Source: Taenia hydatigena | Taxonomy: Eukaryota > Platyhelminthes > Cestoda > Cyclophyllidea > Taeniidae | NCBI GenBank assembly: GCA_036345935.2 | Contig: JADWOT020001326.1 | Location: 397,001 to 461,000 of the forward strand | Direction: 5' to 3' | Length of the DNA: 64,000 bases | Part shown: one piece after another, positions 24,200 through 36,800 of the stretch | Numbering within the stretch: position 1 is the first letter of the stretch | Layout of the letters: each line of letters begins with the position of its first letter | Translations under genes and position numbers: made by a program | Notes under the pieces: model-generated | The model's input: the letters and a program-made list of their open reading frames with translations, nothing else | The model's database searches: none | What the model was told of the DNA's origin: nothing

Positions 24200-26275
24200 A
24201 TTCCAGAGGCACCTCAAATTCGATTAATCCTTTGTTTGCCATTGAATAATTTTGGGCAAGCATATCCAATCATATGCTTTGGTTGAATACTTGTAGTTTA
24301 AAATTTAATGACGCTACTTTTAACAGCGATTGTAGCCGCATAAACACCTTGATTAAGTACGCTTTTCATTTTTCCTCATATTTAGGGATATAAACGCATA
24401 TGCATCAATGCCTACGTCAGTCTGAATAGATATGCTTGTTTTGGTTAGGGATTTTGTTTCATGCTATTCGCAAAAATATCAAGTGAATCGGCTCTAGTTT
24501 AGATTCGAGTGGCGCGCGAAAGAGCTGCTAGTGGTCAAATCATTTCAATCCTAACTTTTGTCGGCATTTTTGTCACATCACTTTATCATTTCATTCCACA
24601 AATAGCTGCCTTCTTTTCATGGTGTATCGCGGATTCACTAGGCTGCATTTGTCAGCAAAACGAAGAGAGCAGGCGGGTCGTGGTAAAGTTTGTGAAGCAC
24701 TTAAGCTCATTTTACAAAAAAAGTTGTCCGTTTCATTTAACTTAAAGATTGTTAGAGCGAATGACTTAACTGCAAAACTCGTTACATAATGCGCTATTTG
24801 ATTTTGCTTCAACGCTAAAATTGTAGATCCCTGCTTGTCTCCAGATCTCCAAGTTAATTGATACTCTTTTATTTTTAACGCAACAAGGTGCAGTCATGAA
24901 TCAAACTTAGCGTTAATTTAACCAACATAAACTGCCGAAATTTCCACATTGAGGATGTTCCCCACCACTTCCAATGTTCACTCTGCTGCTTCCTTTTAGA
25001 CAAGTTTTCTTACCGATTGTAGCTTGTTACACAATACAGCCTTGGATGATTCGATGAATCAGGGTGGTCAAGATAATCATCTCTAGTGATTCTAGAACAT
25101 GCTGTAGGTATGTTGCTTGTTTTATGATGCTTGGTCCTCTTCAAGAGGAAGTTCGTGGCAATTGATTTCGTTCTACAATGGTACAGCACTGTAGTGGTTG
25201 TAGGTGCCTCCTTTCATGACAACGTATCTACACGCATGAAATTTTTGACTGATCGGACAAGACTGGCTGACAAAGAACTCACAAGTTTCCGCAACGCAAA
25301 TGGATCCTGACAATTCGCAGACCGACAGTCGCGACTGATCTCATACCACTGTGCTTCCAAATGCATAAACTGCAGGGTTGTCGCGCCTGTAGAGCCCTAA
25401 AATGAGTGAAAGTAAGTTTTTGTGCTACGCTATTAGAAATAATTTTTGGTTAAACAGCATGATCTCATGAAGGATAAGGCTCGTTCTCACAGGGGCAGAA
25501 TGTGAATCATTGCTATGGAGATTGCTCAACCCCACCCACTTAATCGACAATAACTTTGAGACGCGAAGTAATTCAGTCTTACATTACCATGCATCACTCG
25601 GCATATTCCTTTTGGTTATAAGACAGGACAAAATAGTATATCACATGACTCGCCACACGTGCTGCTGCTCCATTCGCCCGCCCCTCAACGAGAAGGGGTT
25701 AAAGACAATAGCGCGAGACACGATTCTTCTACAACGTCTTCAAAGTGCCTATTACCCATTTAGACGGACTAAGCTCAAGCATCCAGCTTCGGTGTGGTAT
25801 GGAGAATAATCAAAGGGATGTTGGCAGACGTTTATTATTGCTAATGGTTTGTAATCAAACAAGTTTTAGAAGGCTTTGATCAAGGCGCGAGTGTCACTAC
25901 AAAGAAGGATTTTTTCTTGTAAATCTTATCTCTTCTTCAGCAGATGATTTTCACCGAAACACACTTGGAATGTTTGATTAGAACTTACCTCGTTTTGAAG
26001 TTTGGAGGGAGATGCTTTTGATCTGGTCTTAATTGGCCGTAAGAGCATTCATAAGGACATCCATCTCAGCACAGTAATACGTTGACACCAGTTCTGAAAT
26101 AATAATCAAGGGGAAAGAACAGTGGCGAAAAATAGCCTACTAAGGAAATAGCCATCATTTTGCCATCCCTATTTGAGTGCGAGGCTCCCCAGTCGCCATC
26201 GAACTGGTCATTGTAAACATTCTATGTCCTCAGTGGTTTCAAAAACTAGAATCGCAACAATTGTAAAGCATGAAT
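24200..26275. other. weak frames only
   Basis: Plus frame 24509-24745 contains a hydrophobic stretch (IISILTFVGIFVTSLYHFI). Plus frame 25510-25809 reads IRPPLNEKGLKTIARD. Neither has splice support or a recognised motif. A short hairpin-like CCTCTTCAAGAGG lies near 25138. Confidence 0.2.
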
Positions 26276-26300
26276 ATATTCCTTAAGCACCTCCCTGCAG

Positions 26301-26403
26301 TCATTTATTCGTGCTCTGCTGCTATTGGCGTAATAGCGCATGGGTTTCATCACGGGAATTTATTCATCTTGACAGCTAACGTAGTGGGCTCTAAGGTGGA
26401 AAA
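26301..26403 (+). CDS. duplicated exon, unit 1 (unassigned)
   Basis: Follows acceptor CTCCCTGCAG and ends before donor GTAAGA. It reads IYSCSAAIGVIAHGFHHGN, then LFIL, then ANVVGSKVEK, fully open. Similarity to unit 2 is seen at protein level (H-x-F-H-x-G-N-L-F-I-L and ANVVGSK), which suggests a real coding exon. The family is not recognised and no neighbouring exons were identified. Confidence 0.5.
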
Positions 26404-26541
26404 GTAAGAGCTGAACGCAATAATCGTGTCTATCGACTTCAATTAGCTAGCTGTGCGAGGTGTTCAAAAGTTGCTAAAAAGGTCATTAGAAAAAATTCAC
26501 GGTGAAAAGCATTAACCTACTCCTTAAATCTCTCTTTTTAG

Positions 26542-26652
26542 TCACTTGCTCGCGTTCTGCTACCGTTGACGCCATAACGCATGAGTTTCATCGCGGGAAC
26601 CTCTTCATCTTGCAGAATTGCCAGCCAATGTCGTGGGCTCTAAGAAAGATAA
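26542..26652 (+). pseudogene. duplicated exon, unit 2 (unassigned, frameshifted)
   Basis: Follows acceptor TCTCTTTTTAG and ends before donor GTAAGAG. It reads TCSRSATVDAITHEFHRGN and LFILQ; an 8-base insertion after that pushes ANVVGSKKDK into another frame. At 111 bases against 103 in unit 1, the insertion accounts for the difference. This copy is probably the damaged one. Confidence 0.45.
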
Positions 26653-26764
26653 GTAAGAGCTAAAAGTAATAATCGTATCTATCAAATTTTAACCAACTAG
26701 CAATGCAAAGTGTACGAAAAGTTATAAAAGAGGTCATTGGGTAAAATTCACGGTGGACAATAGA

Positions 26765-28320
26765 ATGCACAAGCAACATTCAAAGTAAGGAGCCATAAGA
26801 AGAGCCATAGACTAGATTATTCAGGTATCTTCCAGTTGTGCATTAGCTACTCAAGTGAAATGGAAGTCTCCCAAGCCCAAATCATGCACTGCAGTTGCTA
26901 CTTGAAGCGCCTAGTCCACTGCAGGTCAGCATGACCTGTGCCTTAAACACGGGTAAGAAATTGGTGGCAGAAAATTATCGGCGCGTTGAACACTTTTGTC
27001 AATCCTACTGCCAATCACCAAGGGTTTTAGCTAGTGCTACAAAGCAAACAGGCTACATTAGTTCAAGGCGGTAGAAAAAAAAAGGGATTCGAGGCATTAG
27101 GATTAGTAACTTCAAAAAACTACAAGACGAATTCTACCCAATTATTGGTAAAGCAAGATAAAAGCACTAAGAGGATAATGCTCATAACTGGAGGCGAAAC
27201 AGACAATTGGCAGCTAGGATTAATTACATTTCAGACTTGAAGACTGACATGCCGCGAGGAATGGTTATCAGGCTTAAAACCTCACAGGATAGGAAAACCT
27301 GTGTCGGAATTTATGGCAGGCCACTGACACGAAAAATGATGGGGGCTTTTGCTTTATATCCATGATACAAGAATCAAGCAGATGGATCAAAGAGCCATTC
27401 GTCAATCACGAGATCAGATGAGTGTCTGGGTGAAAGAAAAGAGAAGCAATTCGCACAGATTGCAAGACGTCACCACCATTTGATTATCTTTACTTTCACA
27501 GAGTGTTGCGGACCTTTTAGATCTCATCGAGGGTGGAGAATTACGTAATTCATCGCAAGTACTTTCCCTTATCCCGCTTCTCCCATCACGCCAATTTTTT
27601 CCTCTTTGGCTTTATTTGCACTCTACTTATACATGTAATCCTAGCGAAATCTTTTTCTCTTCTGCATTCCTAGTCGATTGTAGCCATTGCATAGCCTGCA
27701 TCATTTCTTTGCATTTCTTCCTTAAAATCCACCCACTTCTAGGCAAGACGATGAAATTAGTAGCCGTTACAATCCGATAAACTTCATACCAGATGTACCT
27801 GTCCAGTTCTCTTTCGCTTCCTCCATAAGAACGTCTGTCTAAACTGCTTTGTGGAAACTCCCATTTTAGAGGCTTATGTGCTTTGTTTCTAAGGACGGAT
27901 TTATTTTGTAAATAAGAGGACCTTGTCATTCTGTCAACAAGGTAGCTCTGCTAAGGAACCGCAGACGACACGATCACTAGTGGGTCGTAGGCAGATTTGT
28001 ACAAATATATGCAGGAATGCCCTCCTCACCACTGCCAGGCCAACTTCCACTCCTCTGTTAGATTGGGTTTTCTTAGCAATTTATAGTTGTTTGAAAGACG
28101 GTGAAATTGATACAAACAAAACCATCCACCCTTCTATCTGCAGAGCATCCCTACAAGCAGAGTGTATCTAAAGGGGTGCATTTGCAACATCTTTGAACAT
28201 CCAACCTGAAGTCAAATGCATACAATGATGACAAAAAAGTGAACATTTTAAGGTCTACTCAACCACGGACCCACTACGATCTACCAATATTCACTAAGCT
28301 ACTGAAGTGACTAGCGTAAT
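26765..28320. other. weak frames only
   Basis: Minus frame 27929-27627 (100 codons) contains KPLKWEFPQSSLDRRSYGGS and RYIWYEVYRIVTATNFIV; it looks protein-like but has no recognised motif. Plus frame 27034-27240 is Lys/Thr rich. Plus frame 27923-28171 lies on the other side of the 27.9 kb boundary. None is called. Confidence 0.22.
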
Positions 28321-28327
28321 ACTAATA

Positions 28328-28473
28328 AAAGAGGTGGCAGTGGCGGGGTCGTAGGCGCCGGTGAATTTGGTGGTCGCAGTGGTGCCGCCGTTATCGATCG
28401 GAGGCTCATGATTTTATCGATATTAATATTTGTTGGGTTGTTCGTGTTTGCGTTGCATCGGCAAAAGTACGGA
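28328..28473 (+). CDS. small Gly-rich frame with hydrophobic tail
   Basis: A GC-richer patch encodes RGGSGGVVGAGEFGGRSG, then a hydrophobic run LMILSILIFVGLFVFAL, then HRQKYG and a stop. There is no ATG before the Gly-rich part. If expressed it would be the C-terminal exon of a tail-anchored or single-pass membrane protein. No family is recognised and chance remains possible. Confidence 0.22.
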
Positions 28474-28654
28474 TAAGTGCATTTTGTGTTGCGCTTAGCG
28501 CTGATGCTTAGACAGTGAGGATAGAGGGAGAGTAGAATACGTGCTTCGGTTGGAATTGGAAAAAGGGTAAAAAGTAAAAGTTAGATGTATACGTTTTAGT
28601 AAAGTCGTATGAAAAGCAGAAATAATGGGTTAATTGCTTGGTGAATGGAGGAAT

Positions 28655-28720
28655 GGATGGATGAATGGATGGAGGAGAGAGTGAGGTCGCAGTGATGAGA
28701 GAGAGTGAGAGAGCGATGGA
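28655..28720. repeat. GGAT/GA simple-sequence patch
   Basis: Short runs of GGATGGATGAATGGATGGAGG followed by GAGAGAGTGAGAGAG. Minus frames across it are Ser/His/Pro-rich artefacts of the repeat. Confidence 0.7.
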
Positions 28721-29029
28721 AGCCTCAGCCACAAAGGCAGAAAATGAAAAGGCCCTGCATTCTTTCGGCCATGAAACATTACATTGTAAACATTAAGCCA
28801 GCCCGTCTTGATAGTAGTCAGGTGTCTGTGTGACTTTTTCCCATCCAAATTTCAACTTATTCTTAATGCTCAATTTTTCTGTCAACTGGATTATCGCCTT
28901 TAACTTTAATTTTGTGGTAGCAATGCTTGTAGTATTTCCACCTAACTGATTGTCTACATCAGTTATCGCTCCTCTGGCCTATTAAATCTTCATCTTCCGT
29001 TCAATGTAGTCTCCAAATACCTACAGAAG

Positions 29030-29440
29030 GGTAGTGTAATGCAATCAAGACAATAGTCGACTATCTGTCGGCGAATAAACGCAGCGATTCTATCTTTAAA
29101 TTCCTGTTGCTGTAGCGTCAGCGCAATCGTCAAACCTAAGATCCCGCCACAGGAGCACACTCGACGTACACGCAGGCAAAGGTTTTCTTCATAAATGGGC
29201 ATTGTCACTGCGTCTCTAATGGCGTCTGCCTTTATCCCAATTATTCTTACCACTTGCGTGGCAGCTGCCTCCGCGTCTCTATATTCCCACCGTTAATGAG
29301 TGGCCAGTTGAGCCTGTTGCTGAAGTACTGATCGTTCGCACTGCGCATGAAAGCGACGACGCCACTGCTAATTGTTCTGCTGCCAGTGCTGCCTACGTGG
29401 TGTCCATTGACAAGATTATCCTTTCGTTGATGTAAGCAGT
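29030..29440 (-). pseudogene. unassigned Ala/Gln-rich exon with stops
   Basis: One minus-strand frame carries RRFHAQCERSVLQQQAQLA, a TAA near 29294, then RWEYRDAEAAATQVVRIIGI, KADAIRDA and later LTLQQQEFKDRIAAFIRRQI before a GTATTTG donor near 29030. The central part resembles the Ala/Glu-rich helical tail of band-7/flotillin-type proteins in composition only. An earlier TAG also interrupts. Probably a decayed exon; the family is not established. Confidence 0.33.
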
Positions 29441-29459
29441 TCTAGTAAAGAAAAGGGGG

Positions 29460-31155
29460 TAATGCCATCAAAGTTAGCATTAAGTTGCTTTGTTTCGCCA
29501 CAAGTAAACCCGGCTTCTGCTGGTATTTTATGCTGCGGCAGCACTGCCATCCCCTGATGAACGCCGTCCTTAGAATTAACCAAGCATCAAATCCGATGCG
29601 AAAAAGAAAAAAAACTTGCAGCTGATTGGCTTACGCGAAGGCGAGCCGAGACGGTGGTTAGGTTACCTTGTGGTACATCATCATTTTCATTTCTCACGGC
29701 AGAATCTAATCACGTGCATTTGATAACAGCACAGTAGAACACGGATAGCAAAGAAGCAAGTAAAAGGGAAATAATTTCCAGTCAGTTTGCATTGGTGTTA
29801 AATGGTATGAGTTTTTGTTTTCGCATTAGGCCTCCCAAACATTCTTGACGCAGTGCTGCATTCAGACGTATGCAAGTCTCCTCAGTCGGCATCGTAAATC
29901 CTCTATTAGTTTATTTGTAATCCTTAAAAACATTTAATCTAATGGACTTATATCACTTGAGTTCTGCTTCGTATTAGCATAATATAATCAGGGCTTTTGA
30001 TAACCCTAAATTAGGTCTGTCCTAAATAAGATAGGGAGTGGAGGGTGCTTTTAACCAGACTCTTCTCCACCCACGTCAAGTCTCTGGATTAATTATGTGC
30101 ATTAGCAAATAGGGTAGAGCACATTGAAGAGGCTTGTTGCTGTTAGGCCAGTGTTCCTATGGCTAGCGATAGCGACACGCTATATTCAAAACAATCTCTC
30201 GTCTTCCCAATGCGGCTCCCAAACAGAACGAAGCGCCTGATACAATCTGACTGCAAAGTCTGATTACCAAAGATTAGGTTAAATATCTCATAATCTAAAT
30301 AAAAATTCAGACCCTAGAGCAAGCGACTCGTGTTTTTCTTGCAGGACTAATAAATACGTGGTAATTGACCTTGGAAGTTGATCAGAAGGAGGGGTAAGGA
30401 GGAAGCTCGAGAGAGGCGAGGGGTCATCATAGCTCCCGATATTGGGAAAAAACTACTTCGGACTCTTGCCTCTGCACCGTGATAGACGAACTGTTTTTCG
30501 GGTCTTCTTAGTAACCCTAAACCATACTGTACGCAGAACACATATAGCCTCCGTGTATTGTCTCCTTTCATTTTCAAGGCAGCACCAGGACGTACTTGAT
30601 CATGCATAAGTAAAAAAAATATGGTTCTTCGTCCGAAACATTGTTTCTAGAGTCACTTTACATGGTTTTCCCAACGTATTCTATTTATGCATGACAATAC
30701 GGCAAGATGGGTAAGGCGGCGTCATCTTGCTTGAGGTAGTACCCTACTTGAGAGCAATTACAATGCGATGCAATTAGAATCCTATCTTCCTTTGTTTAGG
30801 TAGTACAAACAACAAGTGAGGATAGCATTCAAATTGCATAGCATTCACAGTGCTCCTAAGTAGAGTAATAAAATTCATGTACATAAAAATGAATAAATCA
30901 AACGCTATTGTTTTAAGCGTTTCCGAGCACTTTATGCGCTCATTTTTAACGTAATGTGGAAGAAAATCATAGTTAGTCTAACAGAGCTAAAATAATATAT
31001 TTATTGCATTAATTCTAGTAAACTAAAATCCATTGGAAGATTGTACAGGGTGTAAGTGTCTGAGAAGCCCGATAGTGATTGAGATCTATACTCATAGCAT
31101 TTAAAGGGCCACTATTAAGTGCACCCAGTAAATTAGTGATTAAGCATGGAGGTTG
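29460..31155. other. no supported gene
   Basis: Minus frame 30607-30347 (LKMKGDNTRRLYVFCVQYGL) is weakly protein-like and unassigned. Otherwise nothing is recognised. Confidence 0.22.
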
Positions 31156-31160
31156 CTTAC

Positions 31161-31339
31161 AGAAAAGCCATCCTGATGCGTCGGATCCAAGACTAGCCGC
31201 TTCCTAGAGAGGATCCAACATGTAAAGCTTCGCCTAACGTTGATCGACTTGCTCAGTGACAACTCGCGATTCTTTTGTCTGTTAAAGCTGTCTACTGCAA
31301 TGCAGATTTGGCACAGTATCTCGGTGTCAGCAGGTCAGC
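31161..31339 (-). CDS. candidate exon without ATG, unassigned
   Basis: Open minus-strand frame ending at a strong donor (TTTTCT then GTAAGC). It reads TEILCQICIAVDSFNRQKN, then SINVRRSFTCWILSRKRL and VLDPTHQDGFS. It contains a CxxC but no full zinc-binding pattern. No ATG occurs in it, so a search for ATG-initiated frames would miss it. No neighbouring exon was identified. Confidence 0.35.
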
Positions 31340-31359
31340 AAGCAGTCGTTATTATTTCT

Positions 31360-33025
31360 TATGCTTAAGGCATTTGACTCTGGCATGATCACCACTTTTA
31401 CCTTCGAGCTTTAAAAAGTGGCCCTATCTGTGACTTAATCTGACAAACCTTGCTTTGTATTAGGTATTAACTTTTGTAGGGGACGATTGAAGCACGATTA
31501 CCAGAAGATTATTCAACTGTCAAAAATCACGCGTATGCAGATGCCAAAGCATAAGCCTTTCGCAATAATGGGTGGTAGTTTCTTATACAAATTCCATTTT
31601 ATAATACAGAGGAAGAGAAAGAAAGAAAACACCAAGGCGTACTAATAATTGTGAAAATGAATATTAGCTACTTATCGAGCGATTAGTAGCGGTTTCGGCG
31701 CAAAAATTAGCCCAAGATGCAGAAATTAAATAACTTGAAAACAATATGAGTCTCTCACGAAGTTTCGTTAAGATTTGTTGCAGAAACTACCTAATCTTGA
31801 CTCTGTACCAATAAATTAGGCTTCTCTTACGGGCATTTGACTGGTGGTAAAATTCTCGCACCTTTTTCATTCGGCTAAATGCGCAAGGCGGATGGATGTA
31901 AAGTTCTCCTTATCTGTTTTAGCGACACCTTTAAATCCATAATTTTGGCTAAGCCTTTCCAACTCTTCTTTTGTCCCTCAGTCGGCACACTTTTCAGAAC
32001 CCATTATTCCTCGCTAACTGCTATTGTGTGCGCGCAACGATAATGATCGATGGCTCTATTCTATCATTACCTCTAAAGCGTCTTTATTCCTCTCTACATT
32101 TCCAGCAATCATCATCACCATGAGACGCTGCAAGTACTCGGTTGACTAGTGAAAGGACTAGGTTGCATAAAAATGACACCGCCTATTCTTCGTTCATGCT
32201 ATTATTATTAGACATAGCTCCAAATTAGGAATCTGGAGACAAATTTATCGTTCCATTGTTTGGCTTTACTGAACAATGGTAAATTCCTTGTGCCATATTG
32301 TGTTAACCAATCTCCAAAAACAAAATGTCATGACTTTTCTAAAGTTCTATCTTCCCAACGTTGCATGCATTCCAAACATTGCGCAATTTTATACATACAA
32401 CCCGAATTCTTAACATTTTAATTGAAACCCACCCCTGCATGCAGCAATGTTTAGGATGAAAGGCCGGAAGTATCAAATAAAAGCTATCTTCTTATGGTGA
32501 GTCCAAGCCTACTCGCAGAGCACATAGCTAAGTGTGCATCCGTGGATGCTATGTGGAGGCAGCTCGTCGCCACACTCTAAAAGGTAACAAAAACTTAATG
32601 GAATACCCAGTAGCTTATTGATCACACGCTCAATAATTAATCATGTTGCATTACTGTGGTAGGGTCTTAACTGTCAAGGCTACCAGTGGGATGTGACGCA
32701 CCGCAATGAAATACAATGCTTGCCGTATCATATCCATCCAGCAGCACCTGATTATTGTCAAAATACAGACCGTCCCGCATAAAAGCTTTTACGATTTGCA
32801 CTCATGACCTCTGCGCACTGAATGCTTTTGCCTTACTCGAGTATCGTTCAAGAGCAATGAGTTAAGAACTTAATATATAATCATCAATAAAAATCTACAA
32901 ATCTTGCTCACCGAATAATGCATGCTCGTATTCCACGAAATACTTTAGACCAAATGGCTATAAAACGTATAATGCCAAGAAGTTTCAAGAATTCGTTGCA
33001 AGCTAAGTCAAATGGACAAAAGAAT
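31360..33025. other. no feature seen
   Basis: No gene, RNA or repeat is supported. Confidence 0.3.
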
Positions 33026-33031
33026 ACTTAC

Positions 33032-33870
33032 GGAAATGCTGTGATTGCATGTGACTTAACAGTGCTTCGAACGTCGGGTGTTCAGCAAAGCATTCCGTGC
33101 AACGAAAGCGTACTTCAGAGTTTGCATTCCCTTGGGCTAAAGCATCGTATAATAAAGCGTAAGTTTAAAAGGCGATTGTGTTTAAAGCCAAGACTACGGC
33201 TGAGGAGCAGCGCACACGTAGAATTTTATCAGATGTTAATTGATGCTAACTTACAAATATGTGCGTTGACGAAATGGGTGAGAAGTTCTCCGAAGTTTGG
33301 GAATGGAATGAAGCAAAGGGAACATGCATTGTGGTCCCATTCTATTTGGAGGTTAAAAGGAAGTGTTTTAAAATATAAGAGGACACAAAGCAAGAATAAT
33401 GGAGAGGTCTTGCCATTTTTCTTACCTCTTTGATGTAGTAAGAGCATCCCGTAGGTTCTGCAACATGTTAGACAAATTGAGCAATATGCATCTAAGAACG
33501 CTAAAAGGCGCCAATCATGCGTAAAATTAGAACCTAAAATCTTTGACGCAAATCATCTAATTCGCCTGCTTATTAAGCACCCCATTATCATTTGGATTAA
33601 ACTAGCGTTATTCCTCTTGCTATACTTTGCATATCAATAACCCGTTGCGAAATAAATATGCGTAAACATAAATAATTAAGCACAGATACAGCCTTCATTT
33701 ATGTGTATGTTCACACGCATAAGGAAATGCATGCAAAATAAACGACACCTACCACGATGCTCGTTATTCGGGTGTGCAAAACCTAAAGTGACGCTTATGA
33801 ATAATAAGAAATGATACGTACATCTGTTGCCATGCATTATAACGGTAGAAATGACCAGTCGCGCAAAACC
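33032..33870 (-). CDS. C2H2 zinc-finger gene, copy 2 (partial)
   Basis: Three consecutive one-finger exons match copy 1: 33491-33426 (CSIC...LLLHQR, donor GTAAGA), 33341-33255 (CSLC...LLTHF and NAHIC, donor GTAAGT) and 33136-33032 (CTEC...LLSHMQSQH, donor GTAAGT). The second and third are 87 and 105 bases, exactly as in copy 1, and all are open and phase 1-1. A weaker upstream piece at about 33860-33765 (FCATG...LIIHKRHFRFC, donor GTAGGT) lacks the second Cys. No terminal exon was found. The longest plus-strand frame in the window (32918-33433) overlaps these exons on the opposite strand and is treated as a shadow. No lesion is visible in the three core exons. Confidence 0.75.
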
Positions 33871-33894
33871 TTGCAAAAGCGAGTGTGTTCGAAT

Positions 33895-36800
33895 TAATGA
33901 GTGATCAAAGGATAGCCTGGAACTGTCCTCAGCATTGCGAATGATTTAGATGCAGAGGAACATTTGTCTTATGTGTTCGGCTATAAATTTAACCAAAGAA
34001 GGTATGTGGTTAGAATTCACCTTGCCTTAAGCTAGTACTTCTTCGTGCTGTGTTCCAACTCGCTTGTTTTGATGCAGCAAACATTTTAAAGGATTATATT
34101 TTGGTATGGTTGAACCATATCTTCATCATTTTTACCGGTATAGTGAGAATATTCTTTTTGGCCTCTGAAGTATAGAAATGAAAAAAAACGGTTGCTGAGC
34201 TTTTGTCTGATCAACCTGAAATGTATATTTACCCTATGTACATTAAAGATGTCTTTGCTCTGCACTTGTCATTTCCGGCCAGCATTACGTTGCGTCATAA
34301 ACAAACGAAACATGTTGCATTCGAAATTCGGGTCCCTGACCGATTGAGACTCCCTATTTCTGAACTTACACCTTACACCTTGATTGCTAAGAACATAGAA
34401 TTCGCTTAACAAGTTCTACTTACACCAGTTACTTGCATAGAAGAATTACACATCATAGAAGTAAGCTCCATGCTTCACAGTTCGGGATACTGTTGGGCAA
34501 ACAATATTCCTTCATGAAGAATGGAACCTGAAATTGCGGAGGTGGGGTTTGACTTACGATATTAAAGAGTGTTAAGCTTGCCTGCCCAATTAACAAAATC
34601 CTTGCTAAACGAGGAACTTAAACCTTAATTTTACCTTGCTTTATGGTGCATCGAAGTTACACTAAGACAAGAGATGCATCTGATCGCGGCCATAATTGAA
34701 GGCATCGGTCAGAAAGCCATGAAGGCGAATGTAAACAAATCACCCTCATTCGCTTTCTTTTACTCTCTCATCATCAACCGCTTAGCCTCCTTCGGGCACA
34801 GTCACTCTCGATTATTGCCCTTGAGGTAGCCGCAAAAATTGGATACCAAGAGTAAAAACTTTTTTGCCCTTCTACTTCAGAGAGTGACTTTGAAGTCTAA
34901 AATTGTGTGAAATCGCACTACCACCATTCGCAGCCTTTGTATGCAAGCCTCATTTGGCTTATTGTATGCACGAACGTAGATCTCAGCTGTGGTCAGGATA
35001 TGCAACTGTGCCAGCTCTATTCCCATGTAGTTGGTTGCTGTCGCTGAACTTTAGACTCGCCACTCCTGCCTTTGTCTCTCTTGTCTCACGACTGTTTTTC
35101 TTTTGTTTACTGTTGCCTAAGATAGACAATTGAGTAAAAAATGATTTCTACTCGTTAGGGATTCATGACAGCTGCCTCATTGATCCTCCTAACGCGACAT
35201 ACCTAAGAAAGTTAACCGTCAGCAAGATGAAAATTTACTATTTATCTGTTACGTCTTTGCTTTGACGGAAGCTGTACGCTTGATTAAATCTCTCTATAAA
35301 CCAGATTTTAAAACATGTCTATGGTGGGAGCGTTAGCAAATGCCATTAATGACGAGAAAAGTCTTCCTGGCTTTGTCGAAAGTTGAGGTAACTTCATTGA
35401 CAGAAGAGTGCGCAAGCGAAGAATTGCGTTTGCACAACATGTGCATCTCATCAATCAAAATTCTCGGCCCAATATAAAACTTATTGAGTGAATTTTGCAG
35501 TCCAGTTTCAAACGAAAGTGTTGGTAAATAGACCACTAGCCTTGATTTACGTAGTGACCTGCAAGGCGACCGAATATACTAGTGCTATAATTCTGGGGCA
35601 TATATATATGTGTATATAAGGTGATTGACTGAGATTCGCTCCTCTGTTGTTTTTGCCTTGACCTGTCACTTCACAATCAGTGAGCGGTAGTGATTGAGTC
35701 TTAATTTGCTTGAATCTCAATAACCAAGCATGAAGATATGCTGAGTTTACACTTTTGCAAACGCGTAGCCATGAATCGCATTGGCTAGACTGCATGTCAG
35801 CAAGTTTGACAAAATTTTAGTGAGCGTGTTCTGTGTGTGATAACAGGGAAAGGAAGTCGAAATACTTCAATAGTAAATCACGTAAGGTTTTAATTATAAA
35901 AGGAGCACATTTTATGATGCAAAGTATTGAATAACAGCCGAATGGACCGTTCCCGATCACGTTCTTCCTGATTTCGCAGTGAATTACGCTGTGTTGGCTG
36001 CCTTTTGGAAACAAAATAACTGCACAAACACTGGCAATGGAACCTTATACTTGCTTTCGTTTTTATCTGCCCTGATATTAGCTTTGAGTGGAATGAGAAC
36101 TCTGGGGTTTACTACCTCTTGTAGTTGCTTTGAGGCATTCTCCAGTCAGATAGTGACCATTTGGGATTGACTTCTCCCTGCCACTTTTGCATTTTCTTCC
36201 TTTATTCCGTACTTCACCACTCGTCTTAAAATTCTTGTCTTCTCCATGTCTTCGTGACACCTTTTATTCTGCTACTGATCAATTTTTAGTGGGCGAAGCC
36301 TTTAATCCACTATTTCTGGTGTCGTGTTTGCTTCTCAGGTAAGTCAGTTGCTCATCTATCTGAAAGTGTACCACTCCATTGCATTTGGATGCGCTTATAA
36401 CTGCTGGACATTTCAGCAGCCCTCAATGCAACACACGACCAGTTGGGAATTCAGGGAGTTCTATTTATCATCTTTTAATCGGATCTCACTTTATTCCGAT
36501 GCTGCGCATTTGGATCAGTGAGACAAGGCCGGTGTGTAAGAAATAGAGGTTCATGGATAGGAAGTGCCGCAATTTTATTAACTTACACGGTGCGATCCCG
36601 AGTACCTTTTTGCTGAACTAAATGCTTAGAGACTAGTTTCCTATGGCGTATTTTGCGACGAACAGCACTACTATTAATTAAATCAACAGCAGAATCAGTA
36701 GAATTCTGCATGATTGGGTGGTTTGTAGCTCTGGTTTCTACTTTACCGCTTTATGGATGGCTACTATTATCCATATGCTTGAGCTCTTCGCATAACCATT

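Larger units (their letters stand above)
26279..26760 (+). repeat. tandem duplication of a ~240-bp exon-plus-intron unit
   Basis: Unit 1 (26279-26510) and unit 2 (26520-26760) align along their length. The shared landmarks, in order, are CTTAA, TCATTTATTCGTGC versus TCACTTGCTCGCGT, CATGGGTTTCATCACGGGAA versus CATGAGTTTCATCGCGGGAA, GTGGGCTCTAAG, GTAAGAGCT, AATAATCGT and TTCACGGTG. The offset grows from 241 to 251 bases through small insertions. The exon in each unit is listed separately. Confidence 0.85.

Noticed and set aside
32918..33433. Longest ORF in the window (171 codons, plus strand)
   Set aside because: It lies antisense to two zinc-finger exons of copy 2, which have homologues of identical length, splice sites and ligands; its own composition (very basic, Ser/Arg) is what antisense of such exons gives.
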